Positions 37,523-46,050 of a DNA stretch of 64,000 nt are shown piece by piece. The DNA is from Vibrio algarum. Lineage in GTDB: Bacteria > Pseudomonadota > Gammaproteobacteria > Enterobacterales > Vibrionaceae. Position numbers and translations under genes: made by a program. Where the stretch lies: positions 434,001 through 498,000 of the forward strand of contig NZ_JAQLOI010000001.1 of the NCBI RefSeq assembly GCF_028204155.1. The letters are read 5' to 3'. Numbering within the stretch: the first letter of the stretch is position 1; each line of letters begins with the position of its first letter. Under the pieces are notes generated by a model. It saw only the letters and a program-made list of their open reading frames with translations, was not told the origin of the DNA and ran no database searches.

Positions 37523-39688
37523 ATGGATGCTTCATTGCTACTTGATGGCCTTAACGATAAGCAGAGAGAAGCGGTAGGTGCACCGCTAGAAAATATGCTG
37601 GTATTAGCCGGAGCTGGAAGTGGTAAAACAAGAGTGTTGGTCCATCGTATTGCGTGGTTAATGGCGATTGAGAATGCCTCACCGTTTTCAATTATGTCCG
37701 TTACCTTTACGAATAAAGCTGCTGGAGAAATGCGAGCCCGTATCGAAGAGTTAACAATGGGCAGCGCATCTGGCATGTGGAATGGTACATTTCACGGAAT
37801 ATGCCATCGTATTCTCAGGGCTCACTATTTGGACGCAAATTTGCCGCAAGATTTTCAGATAATTGATTCTGATGATCAGCAGCGACTACTCCGTCGATTG
37901 ATAAAAGCACAAAATTTAGATGAGAAACAGTGGTCAGCACGACAAGCCGCGTGGTGGATAAATGGTAAGAAAGATGAAGGGCTAAGGCCCAAGCATATAG
38001 ATGCTTATCAAGACCCTATTACTCAAACGTGGCTTCAGATTTACTCCGCTTACCAAGAAGCATGTGATAGAGCCGGATTGGTTGATTTCGCAGAAATTCT
38101 TTTGCGGGTCACGGAGTTATTGCGTGATAAACATTTTATTAGAGAGCATTATCAGGCACGTTTTTCACATATTCTAGTGGATGAATTTCAAGATACTAAC
38201 AATATCCAATACGCTTGGTTGAGGTTGATGGCTGGCAAAACGAGCCATGTCATGATCGTTGGAGATGATGATCAGTCTATTTATGGTTGGCGCGGAGCAA
38301 AAATAGAAAATATTCATAAGTTTACTGAAGAGTTTCCAAGCGTGGCCACTATTCGTCTAGAACAAAACTATCGTTCGACCAAAACAATACTAAAAGCGGC
38401 CAATGAGTTAATAGAAAACAATACAGAGAGAATGGGTAAAGAACTTTGGACTGACGGTGATGATGGCGAGAAAATTTCAGTGTATTCCGCTTATAATGAA
38501 CTGGACGAAGCTCGCTTTGCAGTAAGTAAGATTAAGGAGTCTCAGGAAAGTGGAGGCTTATTAGTTGATTGTGCAATGCTCTATAGAAACAATGCTCAAT
38601 CTAGGGTGTTAGAAGAAGCGCTTATACAAGCAGGGTTACCCTATAGAATTTATGGTGGAATGCGATTTTTCGAACGTCAGGAAATCAGAGACGCATTAAG
38701 TTATATGCGTCTAATGGCAAGCCGACGAGATGATGCAGCGTTTGAGCGAGTGGTTAATACTCCAACTCGAGGAATGGGAGATAAAACATTAGAAACAATT
38801 CGGTTTGCTGCCCGTGAACGTGGTGCAACTATGTGGGAAGCAAGCGTAGCACTGCTTAATGAAAAAGTGCTTGCTGGTAGAGCGGCAGGTGCTCTTAGTC
38901 GGTTTATTGAATTAATTGATGCCTTAGAAGATGACACATCTGAGTTTACTCTTCATCAACAGGCCGACCATGTTATCAAGTCTTCCGGTTTGTTCGCGAT
39001 GTACGAACAAGAAAAAGGCGAAAAATCGAAAGCTCGTATTGAAAACCTAGAAGAGCTTGTTACAGCAACGAGACAGTTTGAAAAGCCAGAAGAAGCGGAT
39101 GATATGACTCTGTTATCAGCGTTTCTATCACATGCAGCATTAGAAGCAGGTGAAGGGCAAGCTGATGAATTTGATGACGCTGTTCAATTGATGACATTAC
39201 ATAGTGCTAAAGGCCTAGAGTTTCCAATGGTCTTTATGGTTGGGGTCGAAGAGGGTATGTTTCCGAGCCAAATGTCGGCTGAAGAAGCAGGTAGACTAGA
39301 AGAAGAGCGACGCCTTTGTTATGTAGGAATGACTCGAGCGAAAGAGAAACTATTTATTACTTATGCAGAAATGCGCCGCTTATACGGGCAAGATAAATAT
39401 CATAAACCTTCTCGTTTTATCAAAGAGCTACCAGAGGTATGTTTGGAAGAAGTTCGAATGAAGGCGCAAGTCAGTAGGCCAGCTACGAGCGGACGCTTTA
39501 ACCAAACAGCAGTGAAAGAAAACTTTAATGAAACAGGGTTTAGTTTAGGGCAGAGAGTGACGCACCCTAAATTTGGCGAAGGAACAATTATCAACTTTGA
39601 AGGTAGTGGCCCACAGAGTCGAGTTCAGGTTGCCTTTAATGGTGAAGGAATCAAATGGCTTGTTACGCAATACGCCAAACTACAATAG
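37523..39688 (+). CDS. uvrD: DNA helicase II UvrD
   Basis: An SF1A 3'-5' helicase acting in nucleotide excision and mismatch repair. The 721 residues match E. coli UvrD (720). It starts LLLDGLNDKQREAVGAPLEN. Walker A is AGAGSGKT, motif Ia TFTNKAAGEM, motif II VDEFQDTN, motif III GDDDQSIYGWRGA, motif IV QNYRST, motif V TLHSAKGLEF, motif VI RLCYVGMTRAKEKL. The C-terminal tudor-like RNA-polymerase-binding region ends with GQRVTHPKFGEGTI. SOS control by the LexA box is likely. A CsrB-type RNA converges on its 3' end. Confidence 0.97.
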   Translation: MDASLLLDGLNDKQREAVGAPLENMLVLAGAGSGKTRVLVHRIAWLMAIENASPFSIMSVTFTNKAAGEMRARIEELTMGSASGMWNGTFHGICHRILRAHYLDANLPQDFQIIDSDDQQRLLRRLIKAQNLDEKQWSARQAAWWINGKKDEGLRPKHIDAYQDPITQTWLQIYSAYQEACDRAGLVDFAEILLRVTELLRDKHFIREHYQARFSHILVDEFQDTNNIQYAWLRLMAGKTSHVMIVGDDDQSIYGWRGAKIENIHKFTEEFPSVATIRLEQNYRSTKTILKAANELIENNTERMGKELWTDGDDGEKISVYSAYNELDEARFAVSKIKESQESGGLLVDCAMLYRNNAQSRVLEEALIQAGLPYRIYGGMRFFERQEIRDALSYMRLMASRRDDAAFERVVNTPTRGMGDKTLETIRFAARERGATMWEASVALLNEKVLAGRAAGALSRFIELIDALEDDTSEFTLHQQADHVIKSSGLFAMYEQEKGEKSKARIENLEELVTATRQFEKPEEADDMTLLSAFLSHAALEAGEGQADEFDDAVQLMTLHSAKGLEFPMVFMVGVEEGMFPSQMSAEEAGRLEEERRLCYVGMTRAKEKLFITYAEMRRLYGQDKYHKPSRFIKELPEVCLEEVRMKAQVSRPATSGRFNQTAVKENFNETGFSLGQRVTHPKFGEGTIINFEGSGPQSRVQVAFNGEGIKWLVTQYAKLQ

Positions 39689-39692
39689 GCAT

Positions 39693-39725
39693 AAAAAGAA
39701 AAACCCCGATACTTTCGTATCGGGG
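39693..39725 (-). terminator. Terminator of the CsrB-type RNA
   Basis: CCCCGATAC (39704-39712) and GTATCGGGG (39717-39725) form a 9-bp stem with a 4-base loop. On the minus strand T5-C-T5 follows, far stronger than the plus-side run, so it mainly ends the leftward RNA. It starts 5 bases after the uvrD stop. Confidence 0.9.
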
Positions 39726-40110
39726 CTATAGTCTTACTTGCAGCAATCCAGCTACTAAATGTGCTCCATGCATCAAATCCTTGATAGTGTGCTGTAATCC
39801 TTCAGCGTATTCCTTTTCATCGCCTTCCTAGCGGTGTCCTTGATCTTATCCTGATCTGCTAACAATCCTCGTCAGCGTCCGTCACTTGATCCTTGAGCGG
39901 TGTCCTTTACATCATCCTGATGTTCAGTCCTTGCCTCTTCCAGAGGTGTCCATTGTCTTTCCTTAGTAGTAACCATCCTAGCTACTATTGCGTCCATTCA
40001 ATGTCCTATTCGCTTTCCGTGCAGATTATTCATCCTGAACAACCTAATCTTCATCCTAAAGACCACCTAATCCTTGGTGCTTTCTTATTCCGTGTCAGTA
40101 TCCTCCCGAC
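39695..40110 (-). ncRNA. csrB: CsrB-family regulatory RNA
   Basis: On the minus strand this 416-base stretch carries about 26 GGA triplets, many as AGGA or CAGGATG, e.g. CATCAGGATG at 39911-39920. CsrB/C RNAs soak up CsrA through such motifs in hairpin loops. A promoter fits: TTGTTG (40140-40145), 16-base spacer, TATTAT (40118-40123). The RNA would begin GTCGGGAGGAT, similar to the CsrB 5' end, and stop at the strong terminator. A VarA/UvrY-type box lies ~170 bases upstream. Vibrio has several paralogues; I cannot say which this is. An open frame on the other strand (39893-40189) is not credible. Confidence 0.88.
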
Positions 40111-40270
40111 AAGATTGATAATAGCAAATGACACCTCATCAACAAGTAGGCTAAACGATTGCCTTACTACTAAATATTATTCAAATTAGCATTGTTTGTA
40201 GGTTTTAAAGGGCTTACTGCCAAATAAATCGAATTAACGGATAGGTTAAACACTAAAAGACTTACGTTGA

Positions 40271-40288
40271 TGTAAGAGATCTCGCACA
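40271..40288. promoter_or_regulatory. VarA/UvrY (GacA) response-regulator box for csrB
   Basis: TGTAAGAGATCTCGCACA matches the GacA/UvrY box TGTAAG-N6-CTTACA: left half perfect, right half 4 of 6, with the AGATCT centre also found in enteric csrB promoters. It supports VarS/VarA control of this RNA. Confidence 0.75.
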
Positions 40289-40336
40289 AGAAGTGACTAC
40301 AATATCTTACTGTCATAAATAGTCAGTAATTTCGAA

Positions 40337-41251
40337 TTATAACGCTTTTCGCATTTTTCTGTTTTGGTTGGCGAATTTTAAACCATCAAAACTAAAAATG
40401 ATCAATGCAGCCCATATAAAGGTAAACGTCAAAGCTTTATCTGCAGAGAAGGGTTCGTGGTATATGAAAACAGCCAATAAAAACATTAAACTTGGGCCTA
40501 TGTATTGAAAAAAACCCAACGTGGATAACATGATGCGAGTTGCGGCTCCGTTAAAACAGAGTAAAGGGAGCGTTGTGACGATGCCCGCAGCAAAAAGAAG
40601 AAGATTTAAGTTGAGCTCATTGTTGACTAAATTTGATGTCGAGCTATCCGCAATCAAGGCTAGGTAAATAAGTGCAGCTGGTAGAATAATCATCGTCTCT
40701 ATAAACAGCCCCGTTTGAGCATCTAGGTTTATTTTTTTCCGAAGTAATCCGTAACAGCCGAAACTTGTCGCTAAAGCTAGGGCTACAACGGGGACTTTAC
40801 CAAATGCAACGATCTGAATTGCGACACCTAAAAAGGCAAGTAGAACTGCAAACCATTGAAGTTTTCTAAGCCTTTCTCCGAGAAAAACCATACCAAGAAG
40901 AACATTAAACAATGGATTTATATAGTAACCAAGACTGGCATCTATCATATGTTCAGTATTTACTGCCCAAATAAATATTAACCAGTTAGTAGCGACAAGT
41001 AGAGAGGTTACTGTCAGAAACAACATGCTCTTTTTTTGTTTGAGGACTTTTGCTACGACTTTCCAACGTTTTCCAAGGTGTAATAAAAAGGCAAGAAAGA
41101 CAAATGACCATATGATCCTGTGGCTAAGTATTTCTAAAGGAGCAACTTCGATGATAGCCTTAAAATAGATAGGAGCTATTCCCCACATAGTGTAAGCCGC
41201 TAGCGCCAGTAATACGCCTTGTTTTGATCTAACCTGTTGTTCGGTTGTCAT
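40337..41251 (-). CDS. rarD: EamA-family transporter RarD
   Basis: A ten-helix drug/metabolite-superfamily membrane protein. The 304 residues match RarD. Signature sequence: KQGVLLALAAYTMWGIAPIY near the N terminus, EILSHRIIWSFVFLA, NTEHMIDASLGYYINPLFNV, LLGMVFLGERL, and LSTLGFFQYIGPSLMFLLAV. The substrate is unknown; the name comes from an old chloramphenicol-sensitivity report. It is divergent from recQ and upstream of the csrB-type RNA on the same strand. Confidence 0.93.
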   Translation of the reverse strand: MTTEQQVRSKQGVLLALAAYTMWGIAPIYFKAIIEVAPLEILSHRIIWSFVFLAFLLHLGKRWKVVAKVLKQKKSMLFLTVTSLLVATNWLIFIWAVNTEHMIDASLGYYINPLFNVLLGMVFLGERLRKLQWFAVLLAFLGVAIQIVAFGKVPVVALALATSFGCYGLLRKKINLDAQTGLFIETMIILPAALIYLALIADSSTSNLVNNELNLNLLLFAAGIVTTLPLLCFNGAATRIMLSTLGFFQYIGPSLMFLLAVFIYHEPFSADKALTFTFIWAALIIFSFDGLKFANQNRKMRKAL

Positions 41252-41426
41252 GCTTTCCGTAACTTATGAATTGGTATGAGTAAGAGAGCGAGTATAAAAG
41301 CGATATCACATATTCACCTAATAATTTGATGTTTTATTCACAGCTAAACCCAACTACAATGTCCCGCTATATTAGGGACTCTATTTCCTAAGTGACCATT
41401 CAGCTTCTTTATCTACTAGGATACTA

Positions 41427-43268
41427 ATGACTTCTAAGCTTTTAGCTCAGCAAATCGATACCCAACAGCCTGATCCAGAATCAATATTAAATGATGTGTT
41501 TGGATATCAGAAATATCGTGATGGCCAAGGTGAAGTTATTAGAGCAGCACTAAATAACCAAGATAGCCTAGTTATTATGCCTACGGGTGGTGGTAAATCA
41601 CTGTGTTATCAGATTCCTGCATTAGTGAAAGAGGGGCTGACTATAGTCATTTCGCCACTTATTTCGTTGATGAAAGATCAGGTCGACCAACTTAAAGCAA
41701 ATGGTGTTGCGGCAGGCTGCTTAAATTCATCCATGACAAGAGAAGAACTATCATCTGTTTTTACCCGGATGAATAACGGTAAACTTAAGCTATTGTATGT
41801 ATCACCAGAAAGAGCATTAACTCAAGATTTTACAGAACGCTTATCTTGGGTAAAAGTATCAATGATCGCGGTTGATGAAGCACACTGTATTTCTCAATGG
41901 GGACATGATTTCAGACCTGAATACGCCGCTTTAGGTCAACTTAGAATGCAGTTTCCCACGGTTCCTTTTATGGCATTAACGGCCACTGCTGACGATGCGA
42001 CGAGAAAAGATATCGTTTCTAGGTTGCATCTAAATCAGGCATTGATTTACCTGGGAAGTTTTGACCGCCCAAATATTCGTTACAATCTTGTAGAGAAACA
42101 TAAACCTGTTTCTCAAGTGATTCGTTTTCTGGCTACACAAAAAGGCCAATGTGGCATTATTTATTGTGGAAGCCGGAAAAAGGTAGAGATGTTAACGGAG
42201 AAATTATGCAATAACCATATTCGTGCCGCTGGCTATCATGCGGGTATGGACACTGATGAGCGTGCTTATGTACAGGATGCATTTCAGAAAGATGATATTC
42301 AAATAGTGGTTGCTACCGTTGCTTTTGGAATGGGTATCAATAAGCCCAATGTGCGATTTGTCGTGCATTTCGATATCCCAAGAAATATCGAATCCTATTA
42401 TCAAGAAACAGGTCGAGCAGGTCGAGATGGTCTTCCAGCCGAAGCGATGATGCTGTTTGACCCTGCGGATATGGGGTGGTTGCGTAAAATATTGGACGAA
42501 AAGCCTGATGGTGAGCAAAAACGAGTAGAAACCCATAAACTTAACGCTATGAGTGCATTTGCAGAAGCGCAAACTTGCCGTCGACAAGTTTTGTTGAACT
42601 ATTTTGGTGAGTATAGACATGAGCCATGCGGAAACTGTGACATATGCTTGGATCCACCAAAGCACTTTGATGCAACAGAAGCTGCTCAAAAAGCACTTTC
42701 ATGTGTGTATCGGGTTAATCAAGGTTTCGGTATGGGCTATGTTGTGGAAGTTTTAAGAGGTATGCAAAATATACGTGTTAGAGAAAATGGTCATGACAAG
42801 CTTTCGACCTATGGTATAGGTCGTGAGCATAGCCATGATTATTGGATCAGTATTATGCGTCAGCTTGTTCACAAAGGTTTGCTTTTCCAAAATATTACTC
42901 GAAACTCAACATTGCAGCTAACCGAAGAAGCTAGGCCTCTTTTACGCGGAAATATGGATATTGAGCTTGCAGTACCAAGACTAGACACCGCAATAAGAGC
43001 TGCCAAATCCAACAAGTTGGCTAATCGTAACTACGACAAAAAATTGTTCGTGAAATTACGTAAGTTGCGTAAATCCATTGCGGATGCAGATGGTTTGCCA
43101 CCTTACGTGGTATTTAGTGATGCGACCTTAATTGATATGGCTGATATGTTACCAACATCATATGGTGAAATGCTTGCAGTAAATGGTGTGGGACAAGTGA
43201 AACTTGAAAAATACGCGGACGAGTTTTTAGATACGATTCAGGAGCACATTACTCATGGAGAAGAATAA
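41427..43268 (+). CDS. recQ: ATP-dependent DNA helicase RecQ
   Basis: An SF2 3'-5' helicase of the RecF recombination pathway. The 613 residues match E. coli (609). Walker A MPTGGGKSLCYQ, DEAH box AVDEAHCISQWGHDFRPEY, motif IV-VI region YCGSRKKVEMLTEKL and YYQETGRAGRDGLPAE. The zinc domain cysteines are in AQTCRRQ...EPCGNCDIC. A winged-helix RQC domain and a C-terminal HRDC domain (LRKLRKSIADADGLPPYVVF) complete it. The stop overlaps the start of the next small gene by 14 bases. Confidence 0.97.
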   Translation: MTSKLLAQQIDTQQPDPESILNDVFGYQKYRDGQGEVIRAALNNQDSLVIMPTGGGKSLCYQIPALVKEGLTIVISPLISLMKDQVDQLKANGVAAGCLNSSMTREELSSVFTRMNNGKLKLLYVSPERALTQDFTERLSWVKVSMIAVDEAHCISQWGHDFRPEYAALGQLRMQFPTVPFMALTATADDATRKDIVSRLHLNQALIYLGSFDRPNIRYNLVEKHKPVSQVIRFLATQKGQCGIIYCGSRKKVEMLTEKLCNNHIRAAGYHAGMDTDERAYVQDAFQKDDIQIVVATVAFGMGINKPNVRFVVHFDIPRNIESYYQETGRAGRDGLPAEAMMLFDPADMGWLRKILDEKPDGEQKRVETHKLNAMSAFAEAQTCRRQVLLNYFGEYRHEPCGNCDICLDPPKHFDATEAAQKALSCVYRVNQGFGMGYVVEVLRGMQNIRVRENGHDKLSTYGIGREHSHDYWISIMRQLVHKGLLFQNITRNSTLQLTEEARPLLRGNMDIELAVPRLDTAIRAAKSNKLANRNYDKKLFVKLRKLRKSIADADGLPPYVVFSDATLIDMADMLPTSYGEMLAVNGVGQVKLEKYADEFLDTIQEHITHGEE

Positions 43269-43565
43269 ACGCTGGGGGCTGATGGAGTGTATAGAAAAGG
43301 AAGGTAAGTTAATCTTAATTGCACCATCATTCGATGTGGACTCTTTCCCAGAGCTTGGACAAGAACTGGTTGAACTGCTGTCAGCAGAGGTAAAAGAAAA
43401 GCAATTTGATGCTGACCTACATTCTTGGTTAATCGATTTTGAAGGGTGTATTTTTTTCTAAGAGCTGAGCACTATTCTGAATCCATATGGCTTGAAGCTT
43501 TGTATAAACAGGAGAGTCGAGAAGAGGTGGATTATTTAGCGGCTCTTTTTACCAAAGGTTTCTAA
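43255..43565 (+). pseudogene. DUF3630-like small protein, frameshifted
   Basis: A short gene overlapping the end of recQ. The written frame stops after LHSWLIDFEGCIFF; adding one T to the T7 run at 43451-43457 continues it as CIFLRAEHYSESIWLEAL, then YKQESREEVDYLAALFTKGF and a stop at 43563-43565. The restored product is ~103 residues, acidic. Vibrio genomes carry a DUF3630 gene after recQ, which this resembles; function unknown. The fault is one homopolymer base, so the gene is probably intact in the organism. Confidence 0.75.
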
Positions 43566-43661
43566 CCTTATGCGATTAATGAAAGTAAACGCTCTTTTCA
43601 TTAGTGGAGAATCTGGTAATTTAAAAATACACAGCTAAACGTTTGCGAAGTTTTTAGGTAC

Positions 43662-43689
43662 TTGCAGCGTAATTTGATTAATGTATAAT
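43662..43689 (+). promoter_or_regulatory. Promoter of the yhhQ transcript
   Basis: TTGCAG (43662-43667), 16-base spacer, TATAAT (43684-43689). A small hairpin GCTC/GAGC with T6 follows at 43698-43716, before the riboswitch. Confidence 0.65.
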
Positions 43690-43743
43690 CGCCGCCCGCT
43701 CGTATGAGCATTTTTTAACTGCTTTAAAGAAGACATGTTGTCT

Positions 43744-43780
43744 ACTTGGGTTCCCTCAACCCCAAGCAAAACTAAAAAGG
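43744..43780 (+). promoter_or_regulatory. preQ1-I riboswitch upstream of yhhQ
   Basis: CTTGGGTTCCCTCAACCCC (43745-43763) and then AAG forms stem P1 with a C-rich loop. The tail CAAAACTAAAAAGG (43767-43780) is the A-rich strand that folds back as an H-type pseudoknot. The layout follows known preQ1-I aptamers (e.g. CUGGGUCGCAGUAACCCCAG then AACAAAACAAGG). The AAAGG end is also the Shine-Dalgarno of the next gene, six bases before its ATG, so ligand binding should block translation. Confidence 0.85.
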
Positions 43781-43786
43781 TATAAA

Positions 43787-44458
43787 ATGAATAATTTTAC
43801 CCCAGCGCAGATGCGCAAAGCACTTTCTATTTTGGTTCTATTCCACTTAGTGATCATTGCATCAAGTAATTATTTGGTTCAATTACCGTTTACTATCTTC
43901 GGTATGCACACTACTTGGGGGGCATTTACCTTCCCATTTATTTTTCTTGCGACAGACCTAACCGTGCGTGTTTTCGGCGCAAAACTGGCGAGAAAAATTA
44001 TATTTGTGGTTATGATTCCTGCTCTAATCGTGTCCTATTTATTGTCTGTTATTTTCTTTGAGGGGCAATTCCAAGGTTTTGGCAACTTATCTGAGTTTAA
44101 TCTGTTTGTTGCTCGTATCGCCGCCGCAAGCTTTATGGCATATCTACTGGGTCAAATACTCGATGTTCATGTCTTTAATCGCTTACGTAAATTGAAACAG
44201 TGGTGGGTTGCCCCGACGTCTTCAACCTTATTTGGTAATGCACTCGATACTCTAGCGTTTTTCTCGATAGCGTTTTATCAAAGTCCTGATGCGTTTATGG
44301 CTGAGCATTGGCAAGAGATAGCTCTGGTTGACTATGGTTTTAAACTTGTCATAAGCTTGGGCTTATTCGTACCAATGTATGGAATGCTGCTTAACTACTT
44401 AGTTAAGAAGTTAACAGCGGAGAATCCAGAGCTAAAAATTACTGGTGTGAACGCTTAA
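43787..44458 (+). CDS. yhhQ: Queuosine precursor transporter YhhQ
   Basis: An inner-membrane transporter of the COG1738/VUT-1 family that takes up 7-cyano- or 7-aminomethyl-7-deazaguanine for queuosine tRNA modification. The 223 residues have about six helices. Family motifs: HTTWGAFTFPFIFLATDLTV near residue 45, GQILDVHVFNRLR, and WWVAPTSSTLFGNALDTLAF. A preQ1-I riboswitch sits immediately upstream, independent support for a preQ0/preQ1 role. Monocistronic; a strong terminator follows. Confidence 0.95.
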   Translation: MNNFTPAQMRKALSILVLFHLVIIASSNYLVQLPFTIFGMHTTWGAFTFPFIFLATDLTVRVFGAKLARKIIFVVMIPALIVSYLLSVIFFEGQFQGFGNLSEFNLFVARIAAASFMAYLLGQILDVHVFNRLRKLKQWWVAPTSSTLFGNALDTLAFFSIAFYQSPDAFMAEHWQEIALVDYGFKLVISLGLFVPMYGMLLNYLVKKLTAENPELKITGVNA

Positions 44459-44463
44459 AATAG

Positions 44464-44497
44464 AAAAAGCGAACGTCATATGCCGTTCGCTTTTTGA
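44464..44497. terminator. Bidirectional terminator between yhhQ and gppA
   Basis: AAAAAGCGAACG (44464-44475) pairs with CGTTCGCTTTTT (44484-44495), 12 bp with an 8-base loop, symmetrical A/T arms. Confidence 0.9.
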
Positions 44498-44538
44498 TTG
44501 GAATGTCCTGTCCTGAATCCGTTAACCGCTCTTATTAA

Positions 44539-46032
44539 CTATCTTGCTTTTATTACTAACGGCCAACCTATATCTGACTGGCGATTAGATTCAATTTCAA
44601 GTTCAGCAGCTGTTAGTGGGTTTTTTTCTAGCCATGACTTCTTAATGGAAATAACTAACGCATCTTGGTCGGACTCTATATGGTATTCTGGTTCAAGCTC
44701 AGAGCTTCTTCGGTGTGTTAAAATGACAGCAATTCTTAATAAGCGGAGTATTCGCTTACCACTCAACTCAGAAATAGCATGTTGCTCAGGTAATGATGAT
44801 ATTTGCTCACGATAACGGCGTGTTAATTCGCCAATATAGAATTTCTGGGCTCGGGTAAAACCGGGTAAATCGAGGTTTTGTAATAGATAAGCGCTGTGTT
44901 GACCACCGCTTTTAAAATCGATAGTTAATCCTATTTCGTGAAGCTTTGAAGCGGCTTCAAGCAATGTAACAGCTTGTGGTTCTGGTATCCACGTTGTGCC
45001 ACCGCATTGCTTTAGTAGAGAAGAAGACACAGCGAATACTTGGTCACCATAGGGGCCGTCGATTTGATAACGAGATTGTATGCTCGAAATGGTTCTAGAG
45101 CGTATATCGTCTTGCTGCATTTCCGCCATCATCTCGTACACCATACCTTCTCGTAGAGCCCCACCAGCTAGTGTCATCGTATCTATTTTTAGAAGCTCAA
45201 ATATGGCGATTAATATCGAAAGGCCACTGGGAAATACTAATGCTCTCTCTAAGGTCAAACCGTCGATTTCGAGTTCTTCTAAATGGTCGGCTAACATCGC
45301 TTGTTTTTGTAATCTTTTGAGTTTGGAGTGAGTGATTACTTCGTCCATACCCTGTGCCAACATGATTTCTTGTAGTGCTTGAACTGTCCCACTAGCGCCG
45401 ACACACACGTCCCAACCTATGTTGGTGTATTGGTTCAGAATAGGATGTAATGTTGCTTTAGCAGCGTCAATTGCTGCATCGAAGTTGTGCTTATTTAGCT
45501 GTCTATCTTTAAAGTGCTTTTCTAGCCAAGTGACGCAACCCATTTTGACACTGGTTAATGCCTTGGCTTCAAAACCTTCCCCAATAATGAGTTCGGTGCT
45601 TGCTCCACCAATGTCGACCACAAGTCTGCGGCCTAAGCCGCCTGATGTATGTGCGACACCTTTATATATTGTGGCTGCTTCTTCTTCACCAGATATAACA
45701 TTAATGTCATACCCAAGAATTTCATTTGCTTGTTTTAGAAAAACATCCACATTAATGGCCGTTCTGAGTGTTGCAGTGCCAACAATGCAGATATTTTCCG
45801 TAGGAATATCCTGTAGTCTTTCAGCAAATAATCTTAAACAATCCCAACCGCGTTGCATGGCTTCAGGGCTAAGGGTGTTATTTTCATTGAGTCCAGCAGC
45901 TAAGCGTACTTTTCGCTTAATTTTTGCCATTGTCTGAACGCTTCCATCAATATGACGCACAACAAGCATGTGGAAACTATTCGAACCTAGGTCAATGGCC
46001 GCATAGAGCGGCGATGAGACTGTTTGATTCAT
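44539..46032 (-). CDS. gppA: pppGpp 5'-phosphohydrolase / exopolyphosphatase GppA
   Basis: An ASKHA-fold phosphatase of the Ppx/GppA family that converts pppGpp to ppGpp and may degrade polyphosphate. 497 residues (E. coli GppA 494). The phosphate loop is LYAAIDLGSNSFHMLVV, with the second one VVDIGGASTELIIGEGF; ISGEEEAATIYKGV carries the catalytic Glu; VGASGTVQALQEI follows. The C-terminal HD-like helical half includes KLHEIGLTIDFKSGGQHSAY. It is called GppA rather than Ppx because it follows rhlB next to trxA-rho, as in enterics; the family alone does not separate the two with certainty. Confidence 0.9.
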   Translation of the reverse strand: MNQTVSSPLYAAIDLGSNSFHMLVVRHIDGSVQTMAKIKRKVRLAAGLNENNTLSPEAMQRGWDCLRLFAERLQDIPTENICIVGTATLRTAINVDVFLKQANEILGYDINVISGEEEAATIYKGVAHTSGGLGRRLVVDIGGASTELIIGEGFEAKALTSVKMGCVTWLEKHFKDRQLNKHNFDAAIDAAKATLHPILNQYTNIGWDVCVGASGTVQALQEIMLAQGMDEVITHSKLKRLQKQAMLADHLEELEIDGLTLERALVFPSGLSILIAIFELLKIDTMTLAGGALREGMVYEMMAEMQQDDIRSRTISSIQSRYQIDGPYGDQVFAVSSSLLKQCGGTTWIPEPQAVTLLEAASKLHEIGLTIDFKSGGQHSAYLLQNLDLPGFTRAQKFYIGELTRRYREQISSLPEQHAISELSGKRILRLLRIAVILTHRRSSELEPEYHIESDQDALVISIKKSWLEKNPLTAAELEIESNRQSDIGWPLVIKAR

Positions 46033-46050
46033 ATTTACTAATTCTATCCC

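Noticed and set aside
39893..40189. 98-codon open frame on the plus strand
   Set aside because: It is antisense to the CsrB-type RNA, with low-complexity Ser/Pro/Cys composition caused by the repeated TCC motifs and no SD or family likeness.
42204..42689. 161-codon frame antisense to recQ
   Set aside because: Shadow of the recQ reading frame, without SD or recognisable domain.
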